DNA of 17,891 bases from an uncultured Collinsella sp. (GCA_900544875.1 UQWS01000033.1:1-17891); one strand, 5' to 3'; shown: positions 1 to 6,844, numbered from the stretch's first letter. Notes: generated by a model not told the origin, from the letters alone. Translations and numbers: made by a program.

Positions 1-1715
1 TCAAATTCGGCAGCGACGCCCAGGAATTCCTGGATGTTCTCGGCACGGCTCTCAGACTCCATGGTGCCCTCGGCGCGAAACGCCTGCAGCAGACCCGTCT
101 TATCGACAATCATCTCGACGACGTCCTTGAGCTCGCCGTCCATGCGGCGGCCCTCGCGCACCAGCGACACAAAGCTTGACAGGCCATTGCGGACCTTGGC
201 GCTAAACATGCCGGTTTCGGCACACGCAATCTCGCAAGCCTGGAAGAACGAGCAACGGTTGTCGCGCGCCAGCTGCTCGATTTTTTGGATCGAGGTGGAG
301 CCGATGCCACGGCGCGGTGTGTTGATGACGCGCTTGACGCTCATCTCGTCGGCCGGGTTCACGATCATCTTAAGGTAGGCCATGACATCACGGATCTCGG
401 CACGGTCGAAGAATCGCGTGCCGCCCACGATCTTGTAGGGCACGCCCGCGCGCAGGAACATATCTTCGAGGATACGCGACTGGGCGTTGGTGCGATAGAA
501 CACGGCAATGTCGTCGTAGCTCGTGCCTTTGGCATGCAGCTTCTCGATCTCGCCGGCAATCCAGCGGCCCTCGTCGCGCTCGTCGCTCGCCTGGAAGGCC
601 TGGATCTTCTCGCCATCGCCCTCGGCCGTAAACAGGCGCTTGTCCTTGCGCTGCGAGTTGTGGCGTACCACGGCGTTGGCGGCGTTCAGGATATGACCCG
701 TGGAACGATAGTTCTGCTCCAGCTTGACGGTCTTGCAGTTTTTAAAATCCTTCTCAAAGTCCAGGATATTGGTGATGTCGGCGCCACGCCAGCTGTAAAT
801 GGACTGGTCATCGTCGCCCACGACCATGAGGTTTTGGTACTTGGCGGCCAGCAGGTTGGCGATTTCGTACTGGACGTGGTTGGTGTCCTGATACTCGTCG
901 ACGCTAATGTAGCGGAAGCGCTCTTGGTACTTATCGAGCACCTCGGGGCGGGTGCGCAGCAGCTCAAGCGCGCGCACGAGCAGGTCGTCGAAGTCCATCG
1001 CATTGGCGGCGCGCAAGCGACGCTCCAGCTCCAAGTAGACCTGTGCGGCCTTTTTATCGTTGGGGCTATCGGCGCTCTTGAGCATGTCCTCGGGGCCGAT
1101 CATGGCGTTTTTGGCCGAGCTGATCTTGCTGCGGATCATGTTGATGGGGAACTGCTTTTGCTCGATGCCGAGCGCCTGCATAATGTCGCGCACCATGCGC
1201 TTTGAGTCATCGTCATCGTAGATGGTGAACTGGCCGGTGTAGCCCAGCAGGTCGGCGTCCTCGCGCAGCATGCGCACGCACATGGCATGGAAGGTGCACA
1301 CCCACATGCCGCGGGTACCGCTGGGAATGAGCGCCGCCAGACGCTCGCGCATCTCGGCCGCGGCCTTGTTGGTAAACGTGATGGCAAGAACCTGCCAAGG
1401 CTTAACACCCAGGTCGCCGAGCATATGTGCGATGCGGAAGGTCAAGACGCGGGTCTTGCCCGAGCCGGCGCCGGCGAGCACCAGCAACGGACCCTCGGTG
1501 GACAGGACCGCCTCGCGCTGGGCGGGATTAAGGCTGTCAATGTCGACGAGCGGCTTGGCGGGCTTGGGCGCCGGCGCGGGAGCGTCGTAGATGTCGAGCG
1601 GAACGAGCTCGGGCTCCGGCGCAGCGGGGGCGGTGTATGCATCGAGCGGCACGGGTTCCGGCGCGGGCGGTACGGGTACCGCGGCGTTCTTTTCCCAGGG
1701 CAGGGGCTGGGTCAT
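1..1715 (-). CDS. pcrA: ATP-dependent DNA helicase PcrA/UvrD (superfamily 1A), N-terminal part, cut by window edge
   Basis: A 3'-to-5' DNA helicase of the PcrA/UvrD family, which acts in nucleotide excision repair, replication restart and removal of RecA filaments. Visible motifs in order are a Q-motif region LNPAQREAV (62-70), Walker A AGAGSGKT (81-88), motif Ia TFTNKAAAEM (113-122), Walker B DEYQDTN (273-279), motif III GDDDQSIYSWRGA (300-312) and motif IV QNYRST (334-339). The start ATG (1713-1715) has GAGGAG a few bases upstream. The frame runs 571 codons to the left edge with no stop, so the C-terminal motifs V/VI and the tail lie outside. The first 55 or so residues are a Pro/Ala/Glu-rich extension, absent from the core family fold, that contains a duplicated unit around VPLD-x-Y. 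Family assignment is secure. PcrA rather than UvrD is a naming choice based on the Gram-positive-like lineage. Confidence 0.95.
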   Translation of the reverse strand, partial: MTQPLPWEKNAAVPVPPAPEPVPLDAYTAPAAPEPELVPLDIYDAPAPAPKPAKPLVDIDSLNPAQREAVLSTEGPLLVLAGAGSGKTRVLTFRIAHMLGDLGVKPWQVLAITFTNKAAAEMRERLAALIPSGTRGMWVCTFHAMCVRMLREDADLLGYTGQFTIYDDDDSKRMVRDIMQALGIEQKQFPINMIRSKISSAKNAMIGPEDMLKSADSPNDKKAAQVYLELERRLRAANAMDFDDLLVRALELLRTRPEVLDKYQERFRYISVDEYQDTNHVQYEIANLLAAKYQNLMVVGDDDQSIYSWRGADITNILDFEKDFKNCKTVKLEQNYRSTGHILNAANAVVRHNSQRKDKRLFTAEGDGEKIQAFQASDERDEGRWIAGEIEKLHAKGTSYDDIAVFYRTNAQSRILEDMFLRAGVPYKIVGGTRFFDRAEIRDVMAYLKMIVNPADEMSVKRVINTPRRGIGSTSIQKIEQLARDNRCSFFQACEIACAETGMFSAKVRNGLSSFVSLVREGRRMDGELKDVVEMIVDKTGLLQAFRAEGTMESESRAENIQEFLGVAAEF

Positions 1716-1776
1716 GGGCGACTCCTCATCTGACGGACGGCGCGCCTGCGGGCGGCGCCATAGTTTGAGCCGTACC

Positions 1777-1807
1777 AGTATACCGAGCCGCGCGGACACC
1801 GACGCAA
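1777..1807 (-). promoter_or_regulatory. candidate promoter of the helicase gene
   Basis: On the minus strand TTGCGT (1807-1802) and TATACT (1782-1777) resemble -35 and -10 boxes. The spacer is 19 bases, longer than the optimum of 17. Transcription would start about 55 bases before the ATG. The match is modest and based on sequence only. Confidence 0.35.
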
Positions 1808-1961
1808 ATCACACCACGACTCCGTGCGCCACCGTCAGGCCCGCCCCAGCGGATTTGGTGCATTGGGGTCAGGTTGCTTTGCACCAATCTATTGACAATC
1901 ACGGAACCGCCGATGTCATGGCCACGGTAGCGAGCGGCGGCCAGGGCGAACAAATTGGCAT

Positions 1962-1999
1962 GAAAAGAGGGCGGCATAGACCTTTTGGTCATGCCACCC
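1962..1999 (-). terminator. intrinsic terminator of uppP
   Basis: Read on the minus strand, GGGTGGCATGACC pairs with GGTCTATGCCGCCC around an AAAA loop (one bulged base, one G-U pair) and is followed by TCTTTT. The wobble is a proper G-U only on the minus strand, which fits termination of uppP transcripts about 50 bases after its stop codon. Confidence 0.8.
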
Positions 2000-2048
2000 C
2001 CTTTGAATGACAAGTTGTCGCCCTGGCCGTCGCGCAGCGTCAACTAAG

Positions 2049-3023
2049 TTAGAGGCCGAGCATCGGCTCCAGGACAAAGAAGTACGCGAGAACCACGATG
2101 CCCAGGATGATGCGGTAGACGCCGAAGCACTTGAAGTCGTGACGCCGCACGAAGCCCATAAGCCACTTGATGGCAATGAGCGACACCACAAAGGCGACGA
2201 CGCAGCCCACGCCCAGGATGGCGATTTCGTTGGTGCCGAACGTGCCGCCCTTAATAAAGTACTTGACCAGCTTGAGCGCACTCGCACCAAACATGACGGG
2301 AATGGCCAGGAAGAACGTGAACTTAGACGCCACCGAGCGCGTGCAGCCCAGCAGCAGGCCGCCGATGATCGTGGAGCCGGAGCGCGATGTGCCCGGAATC
2401 AGCGAAAGCACCTGGAAGCAACCGATACCCAGCGCGGTCTTCCAGCTCAGATCCTCGAGCGTAGTGATGGAGCCAAAGTCCAGGTTATCGTCATCGTCTG
2501 AAGCGGCAGCCGCAGCGGGAGTGGCAAAATGCGCACCAGCGGGGCGTCCGCCCGCCACCACGGCACGCGAACCAAACGAACCGGCAAGAGCAGCCTGGTC
2601 GCGCTTGTTCGCGCGCCAGTTCTCGATCACGATAAACAGCACGCCGTACACAATGAGCGCCAGCGCCACGACGGGAGCATTATAGAAATGCTCCTCCATC
2701 CAGTCGTTAAGCGGCAGACCGATCGCCGCGGCGGGAATACAGCCGAGCACAATCTTGCCCCACAGTACCCAGGTGTCGCGACGACCCTCCTTGCCCTTGC
2801 TGGGAGAAAACGGGTTGAGGTCGTAGAAGAACAGGACGCAGACAGCCAAAATGGCGCCAAGCTGAATCACGACCAGGAACATATTCCAGAACGTCTCGCT
2901 CACGTTCATCTTGACGAACTCGTCCACCAAGATCATGTGACCGGTCGACGAAACAGGCAGCCATTCGGTGATGCCCTCGACCAGGCCCATGAAGGCAGAT
3001 TTTAGAAGCTCGATGATATCCAA
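2049..3023 (-). CDS. uppP: undecaprenyl-diphosphatase UppP (BacA family)
   Basis: An integral membrane phosphatase that converts undecaprenyl diphosphate to the monophosphate, recycling the lipid carrier for cell-wall synthesis; overproduction of this family is known to give bacitracin resistance. The two signature motifs are present: EGITEWLPVSSTGH (16-29) and PGTSRSGSTI (210-219), with several hydrophobic segments between and after them. No ATG fits the family N-terminus. I chose the TTG at 3021-3023 because the family pattern starts right after it and GAGGGGGT lies just upstream. The frame stays open to an ATG at 3272, but that extension is not family-like. The product is 324 residues against about 270 in E. 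coli. The extra length is mostly a polar Ala/Gly/Asp-rich insert at about 138-190, in a loop before the second motif. It stands as a single transcription unit. Confidence 0.93.
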   Translation of the reverse strand: MDIIELLKSAFMGLVEGITEWLPVSSTGHMILVDEFVKMNVSETFWNMFLVVIQLGAILAVCVLFFYDLNPFSPSKGKEGRRDTWVLWGKIVLGCIPAAAIGLPLNDWMEEHFYNAPVVALALIVYGVLFIVIENWRANKRDQAALAGSFGSRAVVAGGRPAGAHFATPAAAAASDDDDNLDFGSITTLEDLSWKTALGIGCFQVLSLIPGTSRSGSTIIGGLLLGCTRSVASKFTFFLAIPVMFGASALKLVKYFIKGGTFGTNEIAILGVGCVVAFVVSLIAIKWLMGFVRRHDFKCFGVYRIILGIVVLAYFFVLEPMLGL

Positions 3024-3270
3024 AGGGACCCCCTCGTTAGACACCCGCCGATATTGTTCTGCGGACGGTGCGGGCGATGTCCCATTATCAACCGTTGGCG
3101 GCGCGCCTGCGCCTACCCTTACCAAAAAACTCGCCCGTTCACAGAATTGCGAGCGGTCAAACCCAAATCCTTGGGTATAACTGCAACAAGATAAAGTGTC
3201 CGGCGGCCACGCATCCGCGCCCGCCCGATGCACGAGCCCCACGCCCGTGCGATAGACCAAGGAGGAAACC

Positions 3271-3708
3271 ATGAACGAGGGCTATACCAAGGTATTTGTT
3301 TCACTCGACGGTACTGAGCAGCAGGATTTTGTGCTCGCACGCGCCATCAAGGTCGCCGCGAACAACGGCGCTAAGCTGATCATCGGCCACGTTATCGACT
3401 CCACCGCGCTCGAGAGCGCCGGTTCCTATCCGGTCGACCTGGTCAACGGCTTGGAGGAGGCCTTTAACAACTCCATCGCCAAGCAGCTCGAGGAGGCCAA
3501 AGCCAATCCCGACATTCCCGAGGTCGAGGTCATGATTCGCACCGGCCGCATTCGTGAGACGCTCAAGGATGAGATGCTCGACGTGGTCAAGCCCGATCTG
3601 GTGCTCTGCGGCGCCCGCGGCCTGTCCTCAATTAAGTACGCGCTCTTGGGCTCGATTTCGACGTTCCTGCTGCGCAATACGGACTGCGACATTTTGGTCG
3701 TGAAGTAG
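3271..3708 (+). CDS. universal stress protein, UspA family
   Basis: A small cytoplasmic protein of the universal stress protein family, 145 residues, the usual length for a single domain. The ATP-binding signature G-x2-G-x9-G-S is intact at 114-128 (GARG, nine residues, GS), so it belongs to the nucleotide-binding subgroup. Asp13 in the first loop is also typical of that subgroup. The N-terminal strand KVFVSLDG and the final strand DILVVK are characteristic. The start has a strong AAGGAGG eight bases upstream. It is divergent from uppP across a 247-base gap. TATAAC (3176-3181) is a possible -10, but no convincing -35 lies at the right distance. Its 3' side carries a large hairpin element (3722-3812) and then a terminator (3853-3886). 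Biological role in this organism is not evident from context. Confidence 0.93.
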   Translation: MNEGYTKVFVSLDGTEQQDFVLARAIKVAANNGAKLIIGHVIDSTALESAGSYPVDLVNGLEEAFNNSIAKQLEEAKANPDIPEVEVMIRTGRIRETLKDEMLDVVKPDLVLCGARGLSSIKYALLGSISTFLLRNTDCDILVVK

Positions 3709-3721
3709 GTTCCTTCCCGTC

Positions 3722-3812
3722 GGCGCAAGGCCTGCGGGGTTATCACGCCGACGTCCTCGCCGCTTCGCGGCTGCGGGATGTCGGCTTAGATAACCCCTCC
3801 CGGCCTTGCGCC
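3722..3812 (+). repeat. long nested inverted-repeat element downstream of the stress-protein gene
   Basis: Three stacked stems share one axis: GGCGCAAGGCC (3722-3732) with 3802-3812, perfect 11 bp; GGGGTTATC (3736-3744) with 3789-3797, perfect 9 bp; GCCGACGTCC (3747-3756) with 3776-3785, 10 bp including one G-U. A 5-bp GCCGC/GCGGC cap (3759-3771) has a TTC loop. The single imperfect pair is G-U on the plus strand (G3753 with T3779) and C-A on the other. It has no coding potential. It may be a REP-like repeat or a structured 3' UTR; an ordinary terminator follows 40 bases later, so it is not needed for termination. Confidence 0.75.
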
Positions 3813-3852
3813 TTCGTCACCATACTTCAACGAGTTAGCTGATAAAAGATGG

Positions 3853-3886
3853 CGTGCCGCCCCGTTTGGGGTGGCACGTTTTGTTT
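3853..3886 (+). terminator. intrinsic terminator between the stress-protein gene and the kinase gene (possibly bidirectional)
   Basis: CGTGCCGCCCC (3853-3863) pairs with GGGGTGGCACG (3868-3878) around GTTT and is followed by TTTTGTTT in the body of the hairpin exit. The one imperfect pair is G-U on the plus strand, favouring termination of the stress-protein transcript. On the minus strand it is followed by CCATCTTTT and could also stop the kinase operon. Confidence 0.8.
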
Positions 3887-3927
3887 GGGCTGCACGTTTT
3901 TGTTTGGGCGGACGTCTGCCGCATGCG

Positions 3928-4971
3928 TTACTCAAAGTATTGGAACTTGTTCGTTGAGAAGGAAAACGTTACGACGAAGCCTTCGCCGGACTCGGATGCC
4001 GCGGTGACATCGATGCCCATCTTGGAACACAGGCGCGCCACCAGGTAGAGGCCGATGCCCGTTGCGCGCTTGGTGGCGCGGCCGTTGTCGCCGGTAAAGC
4101 CCTTCTCGAACACGCGGGGCAGATCTGCCGCGTTCACACCACAGCCGTTATCGGCAACGGTGAGCTCAATGCGCTCACTCGCCAGACCCTCGTCCAGCAA
4201 CGCGCCCGAAAACACGATCTTCGCACCGTCCTCACGCGCATATTTAATGCTGTTCTGAATGAGCTGGCCCAGGATAAACTCGAGCCACTTCTCGTCGGTG
4301 AACACCTCAAAGTCGAGGTTCTCGCACACCGGCGCCACGTGTGCCGCGATGAGCTCGCGCGCGTTGGCTTTAATCGCACCCGTCACCAAGGTCTTGAGAT
4401 CCCAGCGGCGAATCAGGTAGTCGCGCTCCACGACTTCCGAGCGCGCGTAGTACAGCGCCTGGTCGATATAGCGCTCCACGCGAGCCAGCTCGCGGCCCAA
4501 ATCGTCCACGCGCGACAGGTCGTCTTCGCTGCCGTCCAGGTTTTCCAAAATCAGATGGGCTGCAGCCAGGGGCAGTTTGGCCTCGTGGACCCAGCTCTCG
4601 ATATAGTCGCGATAGTCGTCGGTTTGACGTCGCCCTTCCGCTACCTCATCGCAAGCCGCCTTGCCCACGCGGCGCAAGACCTCGTACTCGAGCTCGCCTT
4701 CGGCATACGTCGGGCACTGCACCATCTCTTGCACCCATGCGGGGCTCTCCAGCTCCTCAGCGGCGCGCTCCAGCTGGTGCAAAAAACGACGACGGCGCGC
4801 GTACTCGATCACGATGCCCAGCATGCCAAAGATAAAGGACACGCCGACCGCCACGACCACGATAGAAACGGGTGCGCCGGCGACCGTCAGCACAAAGCAG
4901 CTCAGCAGCACGCCGCACGTCCACACGGCGACGGGAAGCAGTGCATCTTTAAAGAACTTGCCAAACGACAT
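3928..4971 (-). CDS. sensor histidine kinase, BceS-like (short-loop membrane sensor)
   Basis: A membrane histidine kinase of 347 residues. Two N-terminal transmembrane segments (about 12-31 and 34-55) are separated by only a few residues, so there is no extracellular sensing domain. This arrangement is known for intramembrane-sensing kinases such as BceS, which usually take their signal from a partner ABC transporter. The phospho-acceptor His129 lies in ESWVHEAKLP, the form typical of that group. The ATPase domain shows the N box (Asn240 in QLIQNSIKYA), DNGCGV (274-279) and TGIGLYL (304-310). It lies nine bases after the regulator gene and is surely co-transcribed with it. No bceAB-type transporter genes are adjacent on either side. 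The natural signal is therefore unclear; cell-envelope stress is an inference from the family. Confidence 0.9.
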   Translation of the reverse strand: MSFGKFFKDALLPVAVWTCGVLLSCFVLTVAGAPVSIVVVAVGVSFIFGMLGIVIEYARRRRFLHQLERAAEELESPAWVQEMVQCPTYAEGELEYEVLRRVGKAACDEVAEGRRQTDDYRDYIESWVHEAKLPLAAAHLILENLDGSEDDLSRVDDLGRELARVERYIDQALYYARSEVVERDYLIRRWDLKTLVTGAIKANARELIAAHVAPVCENLDFEVFTDEKWLEFILGQLIQNSIKYAREDGAKIVFSGALLDEGLASERIELTVADNGCGVNAADLPRVFEKGFTGDNGRATKRATGIGLYLVARLCSKMGIDVTAASESGEGFVVTFSFSTNKFQYFE

Positions 4972-4980
4972 AGCCGGCCC

Positions 4981-5652
4981 CTAGACCGAATAGCCTTGGC
5001 CGCGATGCGTGGTCAAATACCCCTTGATGCCGATTTTTTCGAGCGTGGTGCGCAGGCGGTTGATGTTGACGGTGAGCGTATTGTCGTCCACGAAGGCATC
5101 GGAGTCCCACAGGTCCTGCATGATGGCCGAGCGCGAAACGATCTTGCCCGCGCGGCTCAGAAGCAGCGAGAGGATACGCAGCTCGTTTTTGGTGAGCTCG
5201 GTGCTGTCGCCGGTTTGCGTGTTGGTGACCGCGGAGCGGGCGAGGTCGAGTTCCAGCCCCTTGTGGACGACCGTGCTGCGCTCGCCGGCAGTGGCGGTGC
5301 GTCGCAGCAGTGCGTTAATGCGCGCTACGAGCACGCGCGCGCTATAGGGCTTGGGAACAAAGTCGTCCGCGCCGAGCGTCATGGCCATGACCTCGTCGAT
5401 CTCGGTCGTGCGCGAGGTAAGCACGATGATGGGAACCTCGGATTCGCGGCGAACTTCGTGGCAGATATGCTGGCCGTCTTTGACGGGAAGCGTCAGGTCG
5501 AGCAGTACCAAGTCGGGTGCAGCGGCCAGGATGTCACGCGAGACATGCTCGAACGACTCGCAGGCCTCGACCTCAAAACCGGCACGGGCAAGGATATCGG
5601 CAAGCTCGCGACGAATGGGCTCGTCGTCCTCAACGATATAGATTAGCGCCAT
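4981..5652 (-). CDS. response regulator, OmpR/BceR-like, winged-helix DNA-binding
   Basis: Cognate regulator of the downstream kinase, 223 residues. The receiver domain has the acidic pocket Asp9/Asp10, phospho-acceptor Asp52 (LLDLTLP), Thr79/Ser80 and Lys101 in VPKPYS. The C-terminal winged-helix domain (about 126-223) ends with the usual THRGQGYSV strand pair. I chose the second ATG of MGGHMALIYIVEDDE because GGGAGGAC lies at proper distance before it, and family members begin at that point. It is the first gene of the two-gene operon. A hairpin leader (5695-5730) lies between the probable promoter and the start. Targets are unknown; BceR-type regulators commonly control transporter genes, none of which are in this window. 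Confidence 0.93.
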   Translation of the reverse strand: MALIYIVEDDEPIRRELADILARAGFEVEACESFEHVSRDILAAAPDLVLLDLTLPVKDGQHICHEVRRESEVPIIVLTSRTTEIDEVMAMTLGADDFVPKPYSARVLVARINALLRRTATAGERSTVVHKGLELDLARSAVTNTQTGDSTELTKNELRILSLLLSRAGKIVSRSAIMQDLWDSDAFVDDNTLTVNINRLRTTLEKIGIKGYLTTHRGQGYSV

Positions 5653-5694
5653 GTGTCCTCCCATTTCGCGTAACTTGCACCTTCCACACCATTA

Positions 5695-5730
5695 TGCCCA
5701 CGGCGTCGCAGCGATACGACCCCGTGGGCA
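5695..5730 (-). promoter_or_regulatory. hairpin in the leader of the two-component operon
   Basis: TGCCCACGG (5695-5703) pairs perfectly with CCGTGGGCA (5722-5730), with an inner GTCG/CGAC stem (5705-5708 with 5717-5720). It lies 43 bases before the regulator ATG, just downstream of an extended -10-like TGTCATATT on the minus strand. It lacks a U-tract, so a regulatory leader or a regulator-binding palindrome fits better than a terminator. Confidence 0.4.
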
Positions 5731-5759
5731 CCTAATATGACAAAAGTGTTCGGTAGCCT

Positions 5760-5802
5760 TGAGAGAAAATAGGGGCCGACCGGTCCTAAACCGATCGGCC
5801 CC
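5760..5802 (-). terminator. intrinsic terminator of the uncharacterised gene at 5889-6620
   Basis: GGGGCCGACCGGT (5772-5784) pairs with ACCGATCGGCCCC (5790-5802) around a five-base loop. On the minus strand the imperfect pair becomes G-U and the stem is followed by TATTTTCTC, as expected for a terminator downstream of a minus-strand gene. Confidence 0.7.
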
Positions 5803-5888
5803 ATCGCTTCGACCTCGAGCCTCTACTCGAGCGTACGCATGTACGCGGAGATGGAATGATTCTTTAATCCCCGTCCCAGAAAAATCAT

Positions 5889-6620
5889 TTAGCGACGGGC
5901 GCGGAGCTTTTCGTAGCCGTCGGCGAAGAAGGTGACCATAGCAGCGTCCGCCTCGGCGGCATCGGTATCGTCGGCGGGAACCACGCCGTGCTCGTCGCTC
6001 ACCAGGAACAGCGCGCCCTTAAGCTGCGCGGGAATGTCTACGCGCGTGACCGGGATGTTCTTGGTCTGAGCCAACTGCTCAATAAGGGTCGCCGTGCCGC
6101 ACAGGCACTCGTCCGTCGGCACCACAAAGGCAAGCTTGCCGTTGTTGACAGAAGCGAGCAGTTCGGGCGCCACGCCGGTCTCGTCGGCCTCGGAGCGGGC
6201 CTCGGCGGAACGGGCACGCAGCGCCTTGGCCGACGTATCGGCGAGCGGCTCGTACTCCCCCACTGTCATGGCGGCGTTGCCGTTGATGTCGATCACCAGC
6301 ATGAGCACACCGTCGTGCGCGGTGTAATCGCCCTCGGCAAGCGACCACTCAACGTGCTGCTTAGCCCAGCTGAGCATGTTATGGGTAAGCGGTTCGCCCT
6401 GCACCAGACGCTCGGACAGCGCGCGGATGTGACGGTTGAGCATGGGCACCTTTTTGTTGGACATGCGCCAACGGCAGATAAGCGCGGGCTTGTCGAGCGT
6501 AAACTTCTCGACCGCCTCCTGATTGGCGCAAAAGTCCTCGTACGCACGCTGGTCCTCGGCATTGCCAAACAGCTCGGCATCATCAATCTGGGGCATGGTC
6601 ATACCTTTCGTGTTAGTCAT
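5889..6620 (-). CDS. uncharacterised cytoplasmic protein, function unknown
   Basis: A 243-residue acidic, soluble protein with no signal peptide or membrane segment. I do not recognise the family. Readable features are a charged N-terminal segment that looks helical, a hydrophobic strand VLMLVIDINGNAAM in the middle, an Ala/Glu/Arg-rich stretch (about residues 139-152) that looks helical, a strand KLAFVVPTDE followed by CLCG, and a C-terminal strand GALFLVSDEHG. The alternating strand/helix pattern near the C-terminus is loosely like SseB-type domains, but I would not assign that. The ATG at 6620 has GAGGA close upstream; an ATG at 6596 (MPQIDDAEL) has AAAGG at better spacing and is an equally plausible start. 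It is flanked by terminators on both sides and is therefore probably monocistronic. Confidence 0.8.
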   Translation of the reverse strand: MTNTKGMTMPQIDDAELFGNAEDQRAYEDFCANQEAVEKFTLDKPALICRWRMSNKKVPMLNRHIRALSERLVQGEPLTHNMLSWAKQHVEWSLAEGDYTAHDGVLMLVIDINGNAAMTVGEYEPLADTSAKALRARSAEARSEADETGVAPELLASVNNGKLAFVVPTDECLCGTATLIEQLAQTKNIPVTRVDIPAQLKGALFLVSDEHGVVPADDTDAAEADAAMVTFFADGYEKLRARR

Positions 6621-6636
6621 TCCGTCCTCTTATACC

Positions 6637-6672
6637 AAAAAGACGGCCCTCCAAACGGAGCGGCCGTCTTTT
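6637..6672 (-). terminator. intrinsic terminator downstream of purH
   Basis: AAAAGACGGCC and GGCCGTCTTTT form an 11-bp stem, extended by CTCC/GGAG past one bulged base to a four-base loop. The flanking A and T runs would work on either strand. Only purH lies upstream on the minus strand, about 170 bases away, so it most likely ends purH transcripts just before the next gene begins. Confidence 0.75.
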
Positions 6673-6713
6673 GCAGAGATTATTTTGACGATATGGTCAG
6701 GCGACCGAACAGT

Positions 6714-6741
6714 TTAATGGGATAGAGAAACATCCCATTAA
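6714..6741. repeat. perfect 10-bp inverted repeat with 8-base spacer
   Basis: TTAATGGGAT (6714-6723) and ATCCCATTAA (6732-6741) are exact reverse complements around AGAGAAAC. It abuts the larger stem at 6745-6839. There is no U-tract, so it is either an operator-like site near the start of the 5889-6620 gene or part of a composite repeat element. Confidence 0.65.
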
Positions 6742-6744
6742 GGG

Positions 6745-6839
6745 TTTTCCAAGTGCCCGAGATTGCCCCGAAAGAGGAGCGCCGCGTACTAAATGTACGC
6801 AAGCGACGGTTTGAGGGGCAAGGTCGGGTGCTTGGGAAA
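6745..6839 (+). repeat. long interrupted stem-loop after purH, possible structured RNA or REP-like element
   Basis: On the plus strand 6745-6760 pairs with 6824-6839 over 16 continuous positions, including three G-U pairs. A 2x2 internal loop follows, then TTGCCCC (6763-6769) with GGGGCAA (6815-6821), and an apical GCGTAC/GTACGC hairpin (6784-6800) with a TAAAT loop. On the minus strand the three wobbles would be A-C mismatches, so any RNA form should be read from the plus strand, antisense to the purH transcript. No open frame is present. It starts six bases beyond the purH stop codon. Confidence 0.6.
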
Positions 6840-6844
6840 GGCCT

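Larger units (their letters stand above)
1716..2048. other. intergenic region between helicase and uppP, no gene
   Basis: Both flanking genes are on the minus strand. The region holds the candidate helicase promoter, the uppP terminator, and a short inverted repeat TTGGTGCA (1855-1862) / TGCACCAA (1880-1887) with a 17-base spacer of unknown role. Open frames crossing it have no ribosome-binding site or recognisable protein sequence, and I reject them as genes. Confidence 0.6.

Noticed and set aside
285..1205. 306-residue plus-strand open frame opposite the helicase
   Set aside because: Antisense shadow of the helicase codons; the helicase motifs on the minus strand are unambiguous.
1892..1897. 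Perfect TTGACA on the plus strand as a promoter -35
   Set aside because: No -10-like sequence lies 16-19 bases downstream and no plus-strand gene follows.
3024..3272. In-frame extension of uppP up to an ATG at 3272 (407 residues)
   Set aside because: The extra 83 residues are not membrane-like or family-like, lack a ribosome-binding site, and would overlap the start of the divergent stress-protein gene. A TTG with a good ribosome-binding site sits exactly at the family N-terminus.
4339..5646. 435-residue plus-strand open frame opposite the two-component operon
   Set aside because: Mirror frame of the kinase and regulator genes, with no motif and no ribosome-binding site.
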